Below, piece by piece: positions 12,101 through 22,053 of a stretch of DNA of 64,000 nt. Below the pieces are notes generated by a model that was not told the origin of the DNA, made no database searches, and saw nothing but the letters and a program-made list of their open reading frames with translations. This stretch comes from Haliotis asinina (taxonomy: Eukaryota > Mollusca > Gastropoda > Lepetellida > Haliotidae). The position numbers were made by a program, and so were the translations under genes. Location of the stretch: positions 57,808,843-57,872,842 of the forward strand of contig NC_090282.1 in the NCBI RefSeq assembly GCF_037392515.1, in the 5' to 3' direction. Each line of letters begins with the position of its first letter. Position 1 is the stretch's first letter.

Positions 12101-15100
12101 TTTTCCAGAGAGGTTTCTGATTACCAACCTGCCTCATCCTCTGACAGATCCATGTCCACAGCCTCTATGTTGTCATCCTCCCTGGGAGTCTGGCCTGGGG
12201 ATGGGGCATCCAAGGCAGGTGATGGAACAGGGCTGATCGTGTAGGGCAAGGTTTTCTTCAGGTCAGCAACTCGCTTACTCATGTTGGTAATGCGTGTACC
12301 AAAATTCTTGTATGCCTGAGAAGGAAGAAACATTTTTCAGTACCCACATTCCTCTTTAGTTTTCTTACAAAGCAGATTCTTCAAATAGGTTATTCAAGAA
12401 GTTAAATGTAGGGGATAGATATTCTAGTTTATTCATCCCAGTGCTTTCAAGGTTAGCTCAATATGATCATAAATTACAAGGGTAGGAAGTTAAATGAATG
12501 AGAAGAACCATTCAATAAAGTGATCATCTACAATGGACCATACTGAATCCTATATGTTCATACATTCACAAGTGTTCAAATATTCCAATAGAAAGCATGA
12601 CACAACCTTAACTAGCTGTGACACATCCCATTGTGAAAATCATGTTTGAATTAGACAAGTTTTTAGCATTTGAAATTCTCCCTTTCACAAAGATGAGAGC
12701 ATATTCTAAAAGACTCTAATGAACACTACACATTGCTCACATTGGCAACAATTTTGGCCTCTCTGTATTGCTCATCATAGAAGAGTTCAGCTGTCTCCAT
12801 GAGTTCCAGGAGAGCCTTCCTGTTTTGATTCTGTGTGTCCAGCTTCTCCAGGTACTCCTCCAGCTTCACACACGAGTCCTCAAACTGATGTGAGAACTCC
12901 TTCCCATGTGTCTTGTCTGAAACAAGTCACACTCAGTTAGTCATCCAGAAATTGTACAGCATGTGTTGAACAACAAGAGGGCATTTAAACAGAAATGTAC
13001 CAGCTATACAGTGGGTCAGTCAGTCAGTTTAGTTTTACAACACCTTTAGCAATATTCCAGCAAAATCATGGTGGGGGACTGGTCTTCACACATTGTACCC
13101 ATGTGGGGAACTAAACTTGGACGATCGACATGATAAATAAACACTTTAACCACCAGGCTACCCAACCGCCAACTCACAGTAAAAAGTGAACATGGTTTTA
13201 CACAGTTTTCAGCAATATTCAAGGACACCAGAAATAGGCTGCATACACTGTAACCATGTGGGGAATTGATACCAGGTTTTGGTGTGACAAACTCTCTAAC
13301 CTCTATACTACCTTTCTACCCCAACTGAATAATATAGGTACTTTAATGATACCAACTTGGTGACACACAAATGCCTGCATCAGTTCAAAATTACTCTGGT
13401 ATCTTCTCTCACTTCATTTGGATAGGTCTACTGGACTCATGAGCCACCATTCTTTACCTGTGTGTCCCCTTTTACTAAAGTGAGCAAACATTTCTGATCA
13501 GTATCTGATGAGGAAGGTGGAGCTGGAGACTTGGCCACCCTGGCCCCACTGCAACACACAGAAAGGACTTTGCACATAGGTAGAATCCAGTCCTACCTTT
13601 GAGTTGCTTGACCGCCTCCTGGCTGGACACGTCCAGCTTGAGATGAGCCAACTGTCTGTGCCTGAGAACAACATCCTGCTCCATGAGGCTGAACGTCCTC
13701 ATCCTGTCCAGGAGTACTGATGGCTACAACACAACCAGTAGCAGTTTACTCTCAAATCCTTTATGATCAAGCAGCATATTAAAAAAAACAATGGAAGACC
13801 AAACACATTTCATGTGTAAATAAGGGATATGCTCCAACCAGAGTCTCTCTACAGCCAGGATTCATATAAAAGCATTGATACTGAAGGTTTACATAAATAG
13901 GTCACGCTCATGTGGGGGAAAGGGCGCTAAATGTTCGGTGCATAGTATTCTCTGCTGATACAATTTGTAGGGATTAAAAGTCCAAGATGAGCACTAAAAC
14001 TGGTGATAAAACGAACAATATATTCAAGGAAACAAATGAGGGAACACATAAAAGTACAAGTGTTTCTTTACTATTATCGTTTATTTACCGACCGCCACCA
14101 TAGAGCTTGAATATTGCTGAGTGCTGTGTTAAACGCAACTCACACACTCACTCAATATGATGAATGCATTTTATGGTTTTATGCTGCTTTTAGCAATATA
14201 TCAGCAATTAAACAGGGCACAATTAAAGTGGATTCACATATTGTAGCCATGTGGAGAATCAAGCCTGAGTTTTGAGCTTGAGTGTACCAGAGATTGTGAC
14301 ATGGAATGAAAGTCAAAAGATTTTCATCATAACCTGATTGATATTATCAAATGCAGGCAGTAGAAACTAAAGCAGAAACACCCACAATTTCAAACAATCT
14401 ATGAAACAAAAATATGAACGGCAGAAAAGTGTTTTAGCAGAATTATTCAAGCATGAATGGTGCAATTAATGATACAAGAAAACAGAAGTACCTTGAAATC
14501 AGCGATGAGTTTGGGGTCCACCTGTGAGGTGGCAGGTTTAGCTCCCGCAGGAGGGGTGGAAACAGCAGCGGCAGCAGCAGCAGCAGGAGTTGTCGTGACT
14601 GCAGGGGAGGCTGGCTTGGAGGATGTCTTGCTTTTTGAAGAATGGGAATCTGACTGGGTACCTGCAGCCATGTAAATCATATTAATATATATCCTTCCAT
14701 AAACAATTCTTCTCACATACACAGAAATTAATTCAGTGTGGTGGGATTAAGGGCAATCAAATCAACTGTTGTTGATTCTCTTCATACATTAGAACCTGTG
14801 AAGATCTGGGTTAGACTGATCTTCAGTAACCTGTGTTTGTCATAAGAGGCAACTAGTGCTGTTGTGATTAATCGATTTCTTTGAGAATTGACTGGTAGAA
14901 AATAGTAATCAAGGGATCAATCATAATATCTGTGATCAGTCATGATTGATTAATATGCTTCTACATATCTGCATAATGTAAGCCAGTAAGTATTTACACT
15001 GTTTCCAAAGTGAATCCCACTTGTTAAAACTTATACCACATCATGTCTATCCATCTCAGCTCACACAAGTCAGCATCTCATGATAAAGGCAAACATAGAA

Positions 15101-17687
15101 ACACATAACAATGAGCTCCCCGACTTGCTCACGTCACTAAAATGTGACCGTTAACAGCCAATGACAAGACTCAGAAGAGTCTCCTATCGTATGACCTGCA
15201 AGTTAAACACTAACTTAATGATTGATCATTAATTGCTGATCAATCGTTTTGATAACTGTATGATCCATCATGAAAATTCAACCAATTCCCACCACTAGAG
15301 ATGACTAACGGGATCAGGTGGTCAGACTTGCTGACATGTCATTGTATCCCAGGTGCGTAGATCAATACTCATGCTGTTGATCACTGGATAGTCTGATCCA
15401 GACTTGATTATTTACAGGCCACCACCAGATAGCTGGAATACTGCTGAGTGTGGGGTAAAACTCACCCATACATTAGACAGTGACAGCCCCAATTTACTCA
15501 CCCATGATGCCATGTAGACTAGAGATGTACTTCCCATCGAACACACTGCGTTCTTTCCAGATGTTGAAAATTCTCTCTACCTTCCCCTTGATAGTTTTAT
15601 CTCTGTGAACAGAAAAAAGGGGCTTACATAACACTCTTGGATGGAATCTTCAGAAATACAGTGGAAGCTGCCTAAATCAGCATTCATTGGGACTGAAGAA
15701 ACAATCTGGTTTATACAATGTGCCGGATTGTTGAGCTGATGATATATGTGCAAGCCAACGATGGGACAGAGATTTTGTGCCGGTGTTGACAACTTGCCGG
15801 ATTGGAAAGATGCCAGTTTTGACAGCTTCCACTGTCAAATTTCACAATTTTACTGGGTACCAAAGTCAACACAAAGTGTACTTTCTCTCATCTTATGCAG
15901 TAATACATCAGTTAGATCAAATGATCAATTTACTGTGAATAACTAGCCAACAACTACAACTGAAAACCTAACAAACTGTCAAACTTGTCACTACTGCCAT
16001 GACATATGTGGTATTTAAGCAGGAGCAAATGAAGATTTGTGTAACTCAATATGCCTGTTTTTGTCAACAGTTATGATTAATAATAAACTTAGCAACAGTC
16101 ATATACCAAATGTGAGTGTTTATGTATTTGGAAGTGACATGGAAGAGCATCTATTAAATATTTTAATCATGATCTTATGAGAGCCTGTCAAAACTAAATG
16201 CTGATTCTGAATTGGCATGATATCAATTATCAGTCAAAAATTAAAGAGGCCACTACTTATGGCAGAACAAGTACACCTGTATTGAGACTGATCAAAATAA
16301 GAGAGACTACTCTGATTAAGATATCCCTCTGCATGATAACCCAACAACTACCCAAGGCCATGGAAGGGAGGACTCAATATCCAGACTTCTGAATTCTTAG
16401 TATGAGAGTTTAGCAGCACATCTGATTTCTGTATCTCAAAAATAGACATATTAATGAAGTTCAACATACAAAATAATGAAGTATTCATCATGATATTGTT
16501 GTGGGTATTGCATCAAAGACGTTACCTAATGCCATGGAATCTACCACCAAAACACAAAAACACTGCTAGAAAAATATTTACCTTGCAAATATAGCAGCTG
16601 CCCTGATGACATCCTTGAAACTCTCTCTATACACAATGGCATTCTTCCTCTTACAGTTTTGAACAACATCATTGCACAAATAAAACAGAGTCAGGCGATG
16701 AGCAGCTTTTGCTGAAAATAAGAGTAACATCAATTACTCTTAACGGTCTACATGTCTAAGATGTATCTAAGAAAGGTTTTATCGGTTCAGTGACGTACAG
16801 TCTAGTCTCATTAATACGACATAGTCCGTTGCACAGAAAATTGTCAGATTAACGAAAGTAAATCACCTCTAATCAATTTGTTACCGACAAAAGCATTGGA
16901 TAAAGCTGACTGTTGGATAAACGAGACTTGACTGAATTAAGAATCTGTGTCTGAGTGTCCATGGTCAGTTAATGGGCCTGTTCATGTTATTGCATCACAC
17001 TGAGGATGTTGGGCAAGAAATGCTCCACAGTAGTCTGACACCCCTGTTGTCTCAAGGTGGCTTATTGGAGATGGCATCAGACTTGGTACCTAGCAGATAA
17101 TTTGTCCTCAAATGGCATGTACGCTGCTCATAATGTCAACCACTGAATTATATATTCCATGCTTTAACTTGTACTATAACATAATAACATAATAACATAA
17201 ACTGCTATTATTTCACACAGTGCTGTCAAATACACATATACATAGTGCACGAATATTTATAATGCAAATTGTAAAAATAATTAGTGGAGGGATGTTATTG
17301 TTCTTCATCCCTGATGTGTGTCTATCTGAAGACAGTGAAGACGTGTTCTTATTAATTCAAGCTAGACTGTATAATCTATGGCTATGTATTGAGAACAATA
17401 GTACATGTCAAAGACGCTTAACCTGAATATATCTGAAACATACTTCGTTTGACTGCACAAATGGAATGAAACATGCACACATCAAGCTGTCCTCATTTGA
17501 CATGAAATTCTGCAAGTGCATACTATGATTTACCTTTCTTAAAAACGTTCAACCACAAACGCACAATTTCCTTGTGGTGTGTCTTGTGGTGTATAATCCA
17601 GAGTGACAGGCTTTGTATGCTGTCTTGGGCGTTTGTTACACTCTGTAATTTCTTCTGTACGCTTTCCTCGTTCAAGGCAGACGCCAT
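3858..17687 (-). CDS. RPRD2: RPRD2-like RNA polymerase II CTD-interacting protein, nine exons
   Basis: Joined exons (minus strand): 17687-17534, 16711-16582, 15602-15502, 14661-14492, 13723-13597, 12916-12741, 12315-12129, 6934-6881, 6184-3858. All introns are GT-AG and phases match, giving 1141 residues. Residues 1-128 form a CID (CTD-interaction domain; core [19 protein letters not shown]), the fold that reads the phosphorylated Pol II C-terminal heptad. About 177-310 is the RPRD/CREPT coiled coil. [14 protein letters not shown] (about 315-328), the acidic DMDLSEDE (340-347) and [15 protein letters not shown] (440-454) match motifs that I know from vertebrate RPRD2 and not RPRD1, and the tail ends in RY as in RPRD2. 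Residues 631-830 are Pro/His-rich. By family knowledge the protein acts in the nucleus with Pol II CTD phosphatases. It is shorter than human RPRD2 (about 1460). Start: the Met at 17687 has context AAACATGG and is preferred over an in-frame upstream ATG at 17711 (weak context, eight more residues). Confidence 0.92.
6185..6880 (-). other. RPRD2 intron 8
   Basis: Non-coding. Contains a degenerate minus-strand SINE-A copy at about 6395-6525 (ACGCCACTTTTAGCAATAC on plus, box B relic near 6495) and possibly a second fragment near 6770-6835. Confidence 0.6.
6881..6934 (-). CDS. RPRD2: RPRD2 exon 8 (54-bp linker exon)
   Basis: Acceptor CTGTTTCAG, donor CAGC then GTAAGT. Encodes [18 protein letters not shown]. 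It preserves the frame between exons 7 and 9 and lies after a 5.2-kb intron. At 54 bp (18 codons) it could be skipped without a frameshift. Confidence 0.8.
7381..7440. repeat. (GTGA)n microsatellite
   Basis: Fifteen perfect GTGA tetramers. Because four is not a multiple of three, several frames read as repeats of Thr-His-Ser-Leu or the like; these are not genes. It may be the surviving tail of a SINE, since the same tetramer ends SINE-A and SINE-B. Confidence 0.95.
8829..8943. repeat. 31-bp inverted repeat with 53-bp loop
   Basis: Left arm 8829-8859, right arm 8913-8943, 29 of 31 bases paired (core GATAACNACTTCTTTTTGTG). It lies inside the 8487-9758 element and could be subterminal structure or the ends of a further small insertion. 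Confidence 0.8.
9023..9136 (+). pseudogene. THAP zinc-finger domain relic
   Basis: The frame starts [14 protein letters not shown], has an in-frame TAG after DKSLH at 9101-9103, and continues [10 protein letters not shown] before a second stop. C-x4-C near the N-terminus, then a Ser-aromatic-His and FPxDPxxRKKW-like segment, is the opening of THAP DNA-binding domains (C2CH zinc module). The second Cys/His pair is not seen. The stop where Phe is usual in the SFHxFP segment shows it is dead. Confidence 0.65.
12129..12315 (-). CDS. RPRD2: RPRD2 exon 7 (end of coil, acidic motif)
   Basis: Acceptor CCTTCTCAG. The donor is GAGGCAG then GTTGGT, a weak donor chosen because it keeps the frame; the alternative GTAATC five bases on would shift it. 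Encodes [20 protein letters not shown], the [16 protein letters not shown] motif and the acidic DMDLSEDEA. Confidence 0.88.
12316..12740 (-). other. RPRD2 intron 6
   Basis: 425 bp of AT-rich non-coding sequence; nothing else seen. Confidence 0.7.
12741..12916 (-). CDS. RPRD2: RPRD2 exon 6 (coiled coil)
   Basis: Acceptor TTGTTTCAG, donor GCCAAT then GTGAGC. Encodes a charged helix ([12 protein letters not shown], then [16 protein letters not shown]) matching the CREPT-type coiled coil through which family members dimerise. Confidence 0.9.
13013..13170 (-). repeat. SINE-A copy
   Basis: On plus: GTCAGTCAGTCAG tail, TTTAGCAATATTCCAGC, CCCATGTGGGGAA (box B region), then TTAACCACCAGGCTACCC (box A complement). 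Full length but diverged. Confidence 0.8.
13190..13321 (-). repeat. SINE-A copy, older
   Basis: On plus: TTTTCAGCAATATTC, ACCATGTGGGGAATTG, then a worn box A complement ending TTTCTACCCC. It has internal deletions and sits 20 bp from the preceding copy. Confidence 0.7.
13597..13723 (-). CDS. RPRD2: RPRD2 exon 5 (coiled coil)
   Basis: Acceptor GTTGTAG, donor CTCAAAG then GTAGGA. Encodes [20 protein letters not shown], then [20 protein letters not shown] and LK. The LRHRQLAxLKLDVSS stretch corresponds to the KEKQLSTMRVDVCS region of vertebrate RPRD2. Confidence 0.88.
14088..14153 (+). repeat. SINE-B 3' tail fragment
   Basis: GACCGCCACCATAGAGCTTG, then AATATTGCTGAGTGC and an ACTCACACACTCACTCA tail. 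Only the 3' end is present, as with 5'-truncated retroposition. Confidence 0.7.
14160..14290 (-). repeat. Degenerate SINE-A copy
   Basis: On plus: GCTGCTTTTAGCAATATATC, then GTAGCCATGTGGAGAATCAA. Order and spacing match SINE-A. The box A end is lost. Confidence 0.6.
14492..14661 (-). CDS. RPRD2: RPRD2 exon 4 (Ser/Ala linker)
   Basis: Acceptor GGCTGCAG, donor TTCAAG then GTACTT. Encodes a Ser/Lys/Thr-rich linker with a run of seven alanines (mostly GCT codons, a possible length-variable microsatellite), then DPKLIADFK, which opens the coiled-coil region. Confidence 0.87.
14797..15476 (+). repeat. SINE-B copy split by a nested element
   Basis: 5' part at 14797-14855 (GGGTTAGACTGATCTTCAG, CATAAGAGGCAACTA). 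3' part at 15300-15476 (GATGACTAACGGGATCAGG through GCTGGAATACTGCTGAGTG). Uninterrupted copies at 35105 and 49418 show the two parts are contiguous, so 14856-15299 is an insertion. Confidence 0.8.
14856..15299. mobile_element. hAT-like MITE (444 bp) nested in SINE-B
   Basis: Flanked by GGCAACTA (14848-14855) and GATGACTA (15300-15307), both derivable from the GGCGACTA present in intact SINE-B copies, which makes an 8-bp target duplication. The ends are GTGCTGTTGTGATTAATCG and, inverted, GTGGTGGGAATTGGTTGA: imperfect terminal repeats of hAT character. It is rich in ATTGATCA-type palindromes and has no coding capacity. Confidence 0.6.
15502..15602 (-). CDS. RPRD2: RPRD2 exon 3 (end of CID)
   Basis: Acceptor TTCACAG, donor ATGG then GTGAGT. 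Encodes [20 protein letters not shown] and then [23 protein letters not shown] matches the VERIFKIWEDR segment of vertebrate RPRD proteins. Confidence 0.88.
15603..16581 (-). other. RPRD2 intron 2
   Basis: Non-coding. Contains the pogo/Tigger-like MITE at 15659-15834; the rest is AT-rich with nothing identified. Confidence 0.65.
15659..15834. mobile_element. pogo/Tigger-like MITE (176 bp)
   Basis: Terminal inverted repeats of about 24 bp: left CAGTGGAAGCTGCCTAAATC, right the complement of CAGTGGAAGCTGTCAAAACT. The flank is TA on the left and TC on the right (probable mutated TA duplication). CAGTNGAA-type ends plus TA targets are characteristic of the pogo/Tigger branch. Confidence 0.7.
16582..16711 (-). 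CDS. RPRD2: RPRD2 exon 2 (CID core)
   Basis: Acceptor TTTTCAG, donor GCAAG then GTAAAT. Encodes [28 protein letters not shown] and the following helix: the central CTD-binding groove of the CID. It is too short to stand out as an open frame and was found by splice reading. Confidence 0.9.
16712..17533 (-). other. RPRD2 intron 1
   Basis: Non-coding. Contains the MITE at 16798-16934 and a short ATAACATA repeat near 17176-17200. Confidence 0.65.
16798..16934. mobile_element. pogo/Tigger-like MITE (137 bp)
   Basis: Left end CAGTCTAGTCTCATTAATAC, right end the complement of CAGTCAAGTCTCGTTTATCC. TA precedes the left end and AA follows the right. The body contains short GATTAACGAA and GGATAAACGA motifs seen in Tigger-type termini. 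It is a different subfamily from the MITE at 15659. Confidence 0.65.
17534..17687 (-). CDS. RPRD2: RPRD2 exon 1 (CID helices 1-2)
   Basis: Encodes [19 protein letters not shown] through LWLNVFKK, ending AAAG then GTAAAT, phase 1. SVTNxxxSIQxLSxWxIxHKxHH is the characteristic start of RPRD CID domains. The frame stays open up to an upstream ATG at 17711. Confidence 0.9.
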
Positions 17688-20430
17688 GTTTGATTCGAGT
17701 TGCCCGGTCACATGAATATTTTTACTATATTTTCGGGTTGTGAAACACCAGGAAATTAATGCAGTTGATCAGTTCAAAGCACATGCACGTATTGTCTTTG
17801 AAGCACAGGTATTGTCACTCTTAGCAATAAGAGACTGTTTACAAAATCTGAACAAGAACTCCAAATTTCACGACAGCATTCCCAAGTAGCCATCCGCCAT
17901 GTTCCAACCAACGGAAGCACGATATATCACAGAAAATATTTTCTCACGATAATATTATTCCAAAACTATAAAAATATCTCACATAGTGCTTCTAATAGAA
18001 TTATCCTGGGACGAAAGGATTGTGGAAAACGATTACCCACTTGCATCGTGTAAACCCGATTATACGTTTGTTAAATATATACATTAATGATCTGTATGGA
18101 AAATCGGGTTATTCAGCAGGTGGGAGCACGCGATTCATGTACTCTGGTTACAAGTTCCCATTGCGCTAAAATGTTTGCGACCTTTTTTATTGAAAATTAA
18201 TGTGTGGCGTATTTATATAGAGTCGGAGCCCAGTCTATTACATGAAGGAACCCCTAACAACTGGTAATAAGTGATTCACATTCACTGCAGTAGGAGAGCA
18301 AAATGGCAAGCAAAGGACACTAAAATAAGATTAAATAAGTCCTTCAACAATTTTGAAAATCACCATTTCCCGAGTAAATGGTACTCAATGTGACTTTGTT
18401 TTTTAAATTAGATGTTAATATGACCGTTTTTCATTTTCGTGTCCATGGAGGCACGACTGCGTTGTATCACGTGATTCATTTCTTTATTAAATATCACACT
18501 GACAATGAGCGTACCTTTAAACGATCACATATAAAGGCGAAAATTTATGGATGTCAGACTATTTATTTCCACAGCCATAAATTCTCGCTTTGTGCCTATC
18601 ACTTCAAATGCCGCAAGGAGGCTTCGGTTTTTATAGTTAAAAGAGTAATTTGCTGGTTAATGTCATGACACGGGCTTAGTCGATGCGTCTGTAAAATCTA
18701 GTTTGACACACATTTTTAAGGAATCTGTGGGTAAGGGCAGGTATTATAGCCCCTTTCCCGACTGTTATGATTTCAAATGCTAAAAAGAGTTAATAATGCC
18801 ACCTTGGGGAGTTAAACAAGACCACCCATTAAAGGTGTTTGACAAATAACCAAAGTTTTCATAAAGGTTCACTACATTGGCGACACTTTCCCTGACCCTT
18901 CGTTATTTCAAGCGCGGTTCGGACAGACAGACAGATATTTTATTTTAGCCTCAATTTATACAAGTTAAGATATATGTTAAAATCAGATAATGAAAGACAT
19001 GTGATGATCCATCCCCTATGCGAGTGTGAGAGATTATAAAACTATGAACATGAGCATAAAAAATACAAGATAATGATGTGTACATTGATAAGAGGCATAC
19101 TGTAAAAATGCCATAAAAGTATTGTAAGGTACGAGGCATTTAAAAAAGATTTTCTAACATCTAAAACATCAATGCAGGCTTTAAACTAAAAGTGTTTTAT
19201 GGTTCAACTTCTTTATTATACAAGTTGAACCATAAAGCACTTATAGTTTGATTCCTCCAACTTCTAAATGCCTTTGAAACAACCTAATGCAGGCTTTGGC
19301 AGAAATTCTAAAAACTATATAGGTTTGACATAAAAGCCAAATGATCACCATCAGAGATGTTCTAAAAACCATCATTTGAAGTTGAACACACAGATGACAT
19401 ACTTTTTCCAGCATTTTTTGCATGGGGTGGGGGGCAGTGTGAAAGTACGTATGCTTCATTCGCTATGTAGTCGGTAGCTTCCTATTTAGAGTTAACCTGA
19501 CATAACTCACACCTGTGGCTTTCATTACTCATGTCACGCTGTAACGATAAACCTCACGCCAAGCTGGGATTATGCACATTTTGACCACTTACACTCGGAC
19601 ATACGTTTAAATACGTCGTTTTCAGTGACGTTTTTGAGAAGAGAATTTGCAGTTAGGTGTTTGGTTTCGCCATCCTGAAATATTGCGCGGTTAGTTAGAA
19701 TGAGATCGAATAGACTAAGAACGCATGATCTATGTCAAGTGACCAGATGGTCGCTTACTTACAGAATAATCCAAGAAACAATACAGTTTTACCAAAATGA
19801 AATCTAATGTCATGCATGTTTAATACGTATATAGTTTGTTTTGGTATTGCCTATATGTACTAACCTTTGTACAGCATAAAAATGCCACGTGTGCATTCTG
19901 CTTGTAAACTCAAGAAGTTAAATATAATGGTTCCGTTATTAGGCATATCTGAATGAAAGATGAAAATGTCTGCTTCAAGTTAAATAAATTCTCTTTACTC
20001 GCTGTTGTTGTTACAGGGACCCTTCTTTAGTGCCTGACATATCTCTCGTTAAAAATCCTCATTGTTTGAGACATCAAAACCGTTGATTGTGCACACCTAA
20101 TGGTAATGCAGTACTTGAAGGCCATTTAAAGCTTAATTGCATGACACGTGATGATTATTCACCGGGTGAATTGACGAGAAATAGCCCTGAAGCGTCCTGA
20201 TAAAGAACAAAAAGTCGTTATCCGGAAAACGCCATGTATTCATCTACAAGTAACACGTTGGTAATATGCGGCGGATTTCTCAAAGTCCAAACAAAAAGCC
20301 CAAAAAACAGGGTTTTTTTCTATAGCAAGACATAAGGAAGACCAAAGAACAAGACTTCAATAAAAACCACGCATCTATTTAAGTACCCGGTAGAATAGTT
20401 TTCATAATATTATTAGATAACTAGGCGTAA
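17688..20430. other. Intergenic region between divergent genes
   Basis: RPRD2 is transcribed leftwards from about 17.7 kb and CHSY1 rightwards from about 20.4-21.2 kb. The region between shows no gene. An 18378-18668 open frame has no motif. A 31-bp-arm hairpin lies at 19180-19252 and a palindrome ATTCACCGGGTGAAT at about 20158-20172. The RPRD2 promoter should lie in the first few hundred bases, but no core element could be assigned. Confidence 0.5.
19180..19252. repeat. Hairpin with 31-bp arms and 11-bp loop
   Basis: Arms 19180-19210 and 19222-19252 pair at 27 of 31 positions, including an unbroken 15-bp TTTATGGTTCAACTT next to the loop. The direct repeat AATGCAGGCTTT occurs just outside, at 19171-19182 and 19286-19297. 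It could be a fold-back MITE or, if transcribed, a pre-miRNA-like stem; sequence alone does not decide. Confidence 0.8.
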
Positions 20431-21243
20431 AGGTTATAGTATATAGTAGATCGGCATTCTCCGTTCATAGACGGAGAGAGCCGAAGTCAAAGTGGGTCGG
20501 TCGTGGCAGCGGCGGCAGCAGCGAGTCACTGAAGCGTACAAAGTGGTTTATTATTAGCTGTTGACAATGACGGGTGGGATCCCATCGGCATGCGCCTATT
20601 TGAAGTCGGTTGGTTGTAAAGAAGCAAACATCCCTCTGGCCTTTCAATCGGGTAGACTGGCCAGTGCTAGGGCAGGATGACTTGATAAGAGTTTTGACGT
20701 GTTGCACTCGCGTGCTCAAGCGTACACTTTCGTGGTTTGGGAGGGAATCGGGGAGTGGTTGTTTTGCCCCCTCCTGCTATAGCGACACGTTGAAAAGTTT
20801 CACAAAGTTGCCGAAAGTTCTTGGAATTCACGTGACCGTCTACTCGGCGACCATGGGACGCCTGGAAGTTTCAGAAATGGGCGAAGAATGTGAAAACATG
20901 AGCTGATATATGTCGTTGTTCAGCTCATCCAAAAAGTTTTCGAACTTAGTGAAGTTTTCTGAATGGAATCTTAGAAGATAGACTACGAGCCAGTCGCTTT
21001 GTGTTGCTCAGTGCATTGTGCCACATCAGCTGAAATGTGAACGAGAAGTTTCATTTAACGGATATACGACTGGATATAGTGTCAATAGACCTTGATCATG
21101 TCTGTTAGAGACACGTGTTCCGTAAGAGAGAGAATCAAGTGGTTGCGTAATCATATATCATTTCATGTTAGACTGGACACGCAGTAACTTGAATGTCAGT
21201 ATTGATTCTGCAGTGTTATCTCTTGATTTATACATCTTGACAG
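20431..21243 (+). promoter_or_regulatory. Probable CHSY1 promoter and 5' UTR
   Basis: A TATA-like stretch (GGTTATAGTATATAG, about 20433-20447) is followed by a 7-bp perfect stem TCTCCGT/ACGGAGA (20458-20477) and a locally GC-rich segment with GGCAGCGGCGGCAGCAGCG near 20505. GC content here is above the surroundings. The coding exon is preceded by an acceptor-like TACATCTTGACAG directly before the ATG at 21244, so the 5' UTR may be spliced. Promoter elements are inferred from position only. Confidence 0.35.
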
Positions 21244-22053
21244 ATGCATGGCGAACTGGGAACTACTATGGCAAAGAAGCGTTATGGAATTGTTAAGACC
21301 TACGCCACCTGTTTACTCGTGGGATTCCTTGGGGGTATATTACTTTCAAATTATTGCAAAAATAAATTTTTCTCGCGATGTGGATTACCAGATATATGCT
21401 GCGAAGAGATTGGCCTCTCAACCAGCAATTCCCCAGATGACAATGCGGCCAAAACATCTGATGGGCAGCAATATCAAAAACCCACAGATAATTTTGTTTT
21501 TGTTGGAATCATGACAGCAAAAAAATTTATTGATTCAAGAGGGCTAGCAGCTCATCGAACTTGGGTTAATACAATAAATGGAGAGGTGAGATTCTTCTCA
21601 AGTGAAGGATCTGTATCCAAATATGGAGTACCAGTTGTTGCATTACCGAATGTCGATGATTCCTACCCACCCCAAAAGAAATCCTTCATGATGTTAAAAT
21701 ATATGCATGATCATTTTATAGATCAATATGAATGGTTTGTCAGGGCGGATGATGATGTTTTCGTCAAGGGAGACAAACTTGATAAATTTCTTCGATCGAT
21801 TAATAGCTCCAAACCTCAGTTCATTGGCCAAGCAGGTGTTGGAAAACCAGAAGAATTGGGTCTTCTCAGTTTGACTGCAACAGAAAATTTCTGTATGGGA
21901 GGACCAGGAATGATATTTAGTCGTGAAACTCTTCGACGAATGGCTCCTTATGTGAGCAACTGTCTTCAGAATTTGTATACAACTCATGAAGATGTAGAAA
22001 TTGGAAGATGTGTTAGAAAGTATGCAGGAATACAATGCACCTGGGCGTATGAG
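21244..22053 (+). CDS. CHSY1: Chondroitin sulfate synthase, first coding exon (partial gene)
   Basis: 270 codons from ATG at 21244 to the donor TATGAG then GTAAGA (phase 0). An alternative start lies at 21268 (MAKKRYG). Residues 18-36 form a hydrophobic anchor (type II Golgi protein). SYPPQKKSFMMLKYMHDH, RADDD at 167-171 (DDD metal/UDP-sugar motif of the GT31 domain), ENFCMGGPG at 214-222 and TTHEDVEIGRC at 246-256 are near-identical to vertebrate CHSY1. The enzyme alternately adds GlcA and GalNAc to chondroitin in the Golgi. Only the N-terminal beta-3-glucuronosyltransferase part is here. The rest of the GT31 region and the GT7 (GalNAc-transferase) half must lie beyond the window. The open frame runs 21 codons into the intron (to 22119); those residues are not coding. 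CHSY1 versus CHSY3 cannot be separated, and a single ancestral gene is likely. Confidence 0.92.

Larger units (their letters stand above)
6935..12128 (-). other. RPRD2 intron 7 (5.2 kb)
   Basis: Non-coding apart from transposon relics. It holds the (GAGT)n microsatellite at 7381-7440 and the nested transposon pair at 8341-9997. A 116-codon plus-strand open frame at 11045-11395 has no motif that I recognise and lies antisense in the intron. The rest is AT-rich with nothing identified. Confidence 0.6.
12917..13596 (-). other. RPRD2 intron 5, two SINE-A copies side by side
   Basis: Almost half of the intron is two minus-strand SINE-A copies (13013-13170 and 13190-13321). No other feature seen. 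Confidence 0.7.
13724..14491 (-). other. RPRD2 intron 4
   Basis: Non-coding. Contains a SINE-B 3' fragment (14088-14153, plus) and an adjacent SINE-A relic (14160-14290, minus). Confidence 0.6.
14662..15501 (-). other. RPRD2 intron 3
   Basis: Almost filled by a SINE-B copy split by an hAT-like MITE (see 14797-15476). No other feature seen. Confidence 0.65.

Noticed and set aside
20158..20172. Perfect palindrome ATTCACCGGGTGAAT as an operator or binding site
   Set aside because: A single 15-bp palindrome is expected by chance in 64 kb and has no supporting context.
20210..20225. AAGTCGTTATCC shared with the hairpin at 8913-8943
   Set aside because: Only 12 identical bases and no further similarity; not enough to call a related element.
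20465..20906. Open frames on both strands in the GC-richer segment upstream of CHSY1
   Set aside because: The position and composition fit a promoter/5' UTR; the peptides show no family features and are not continuous with the CHSY1 frame.
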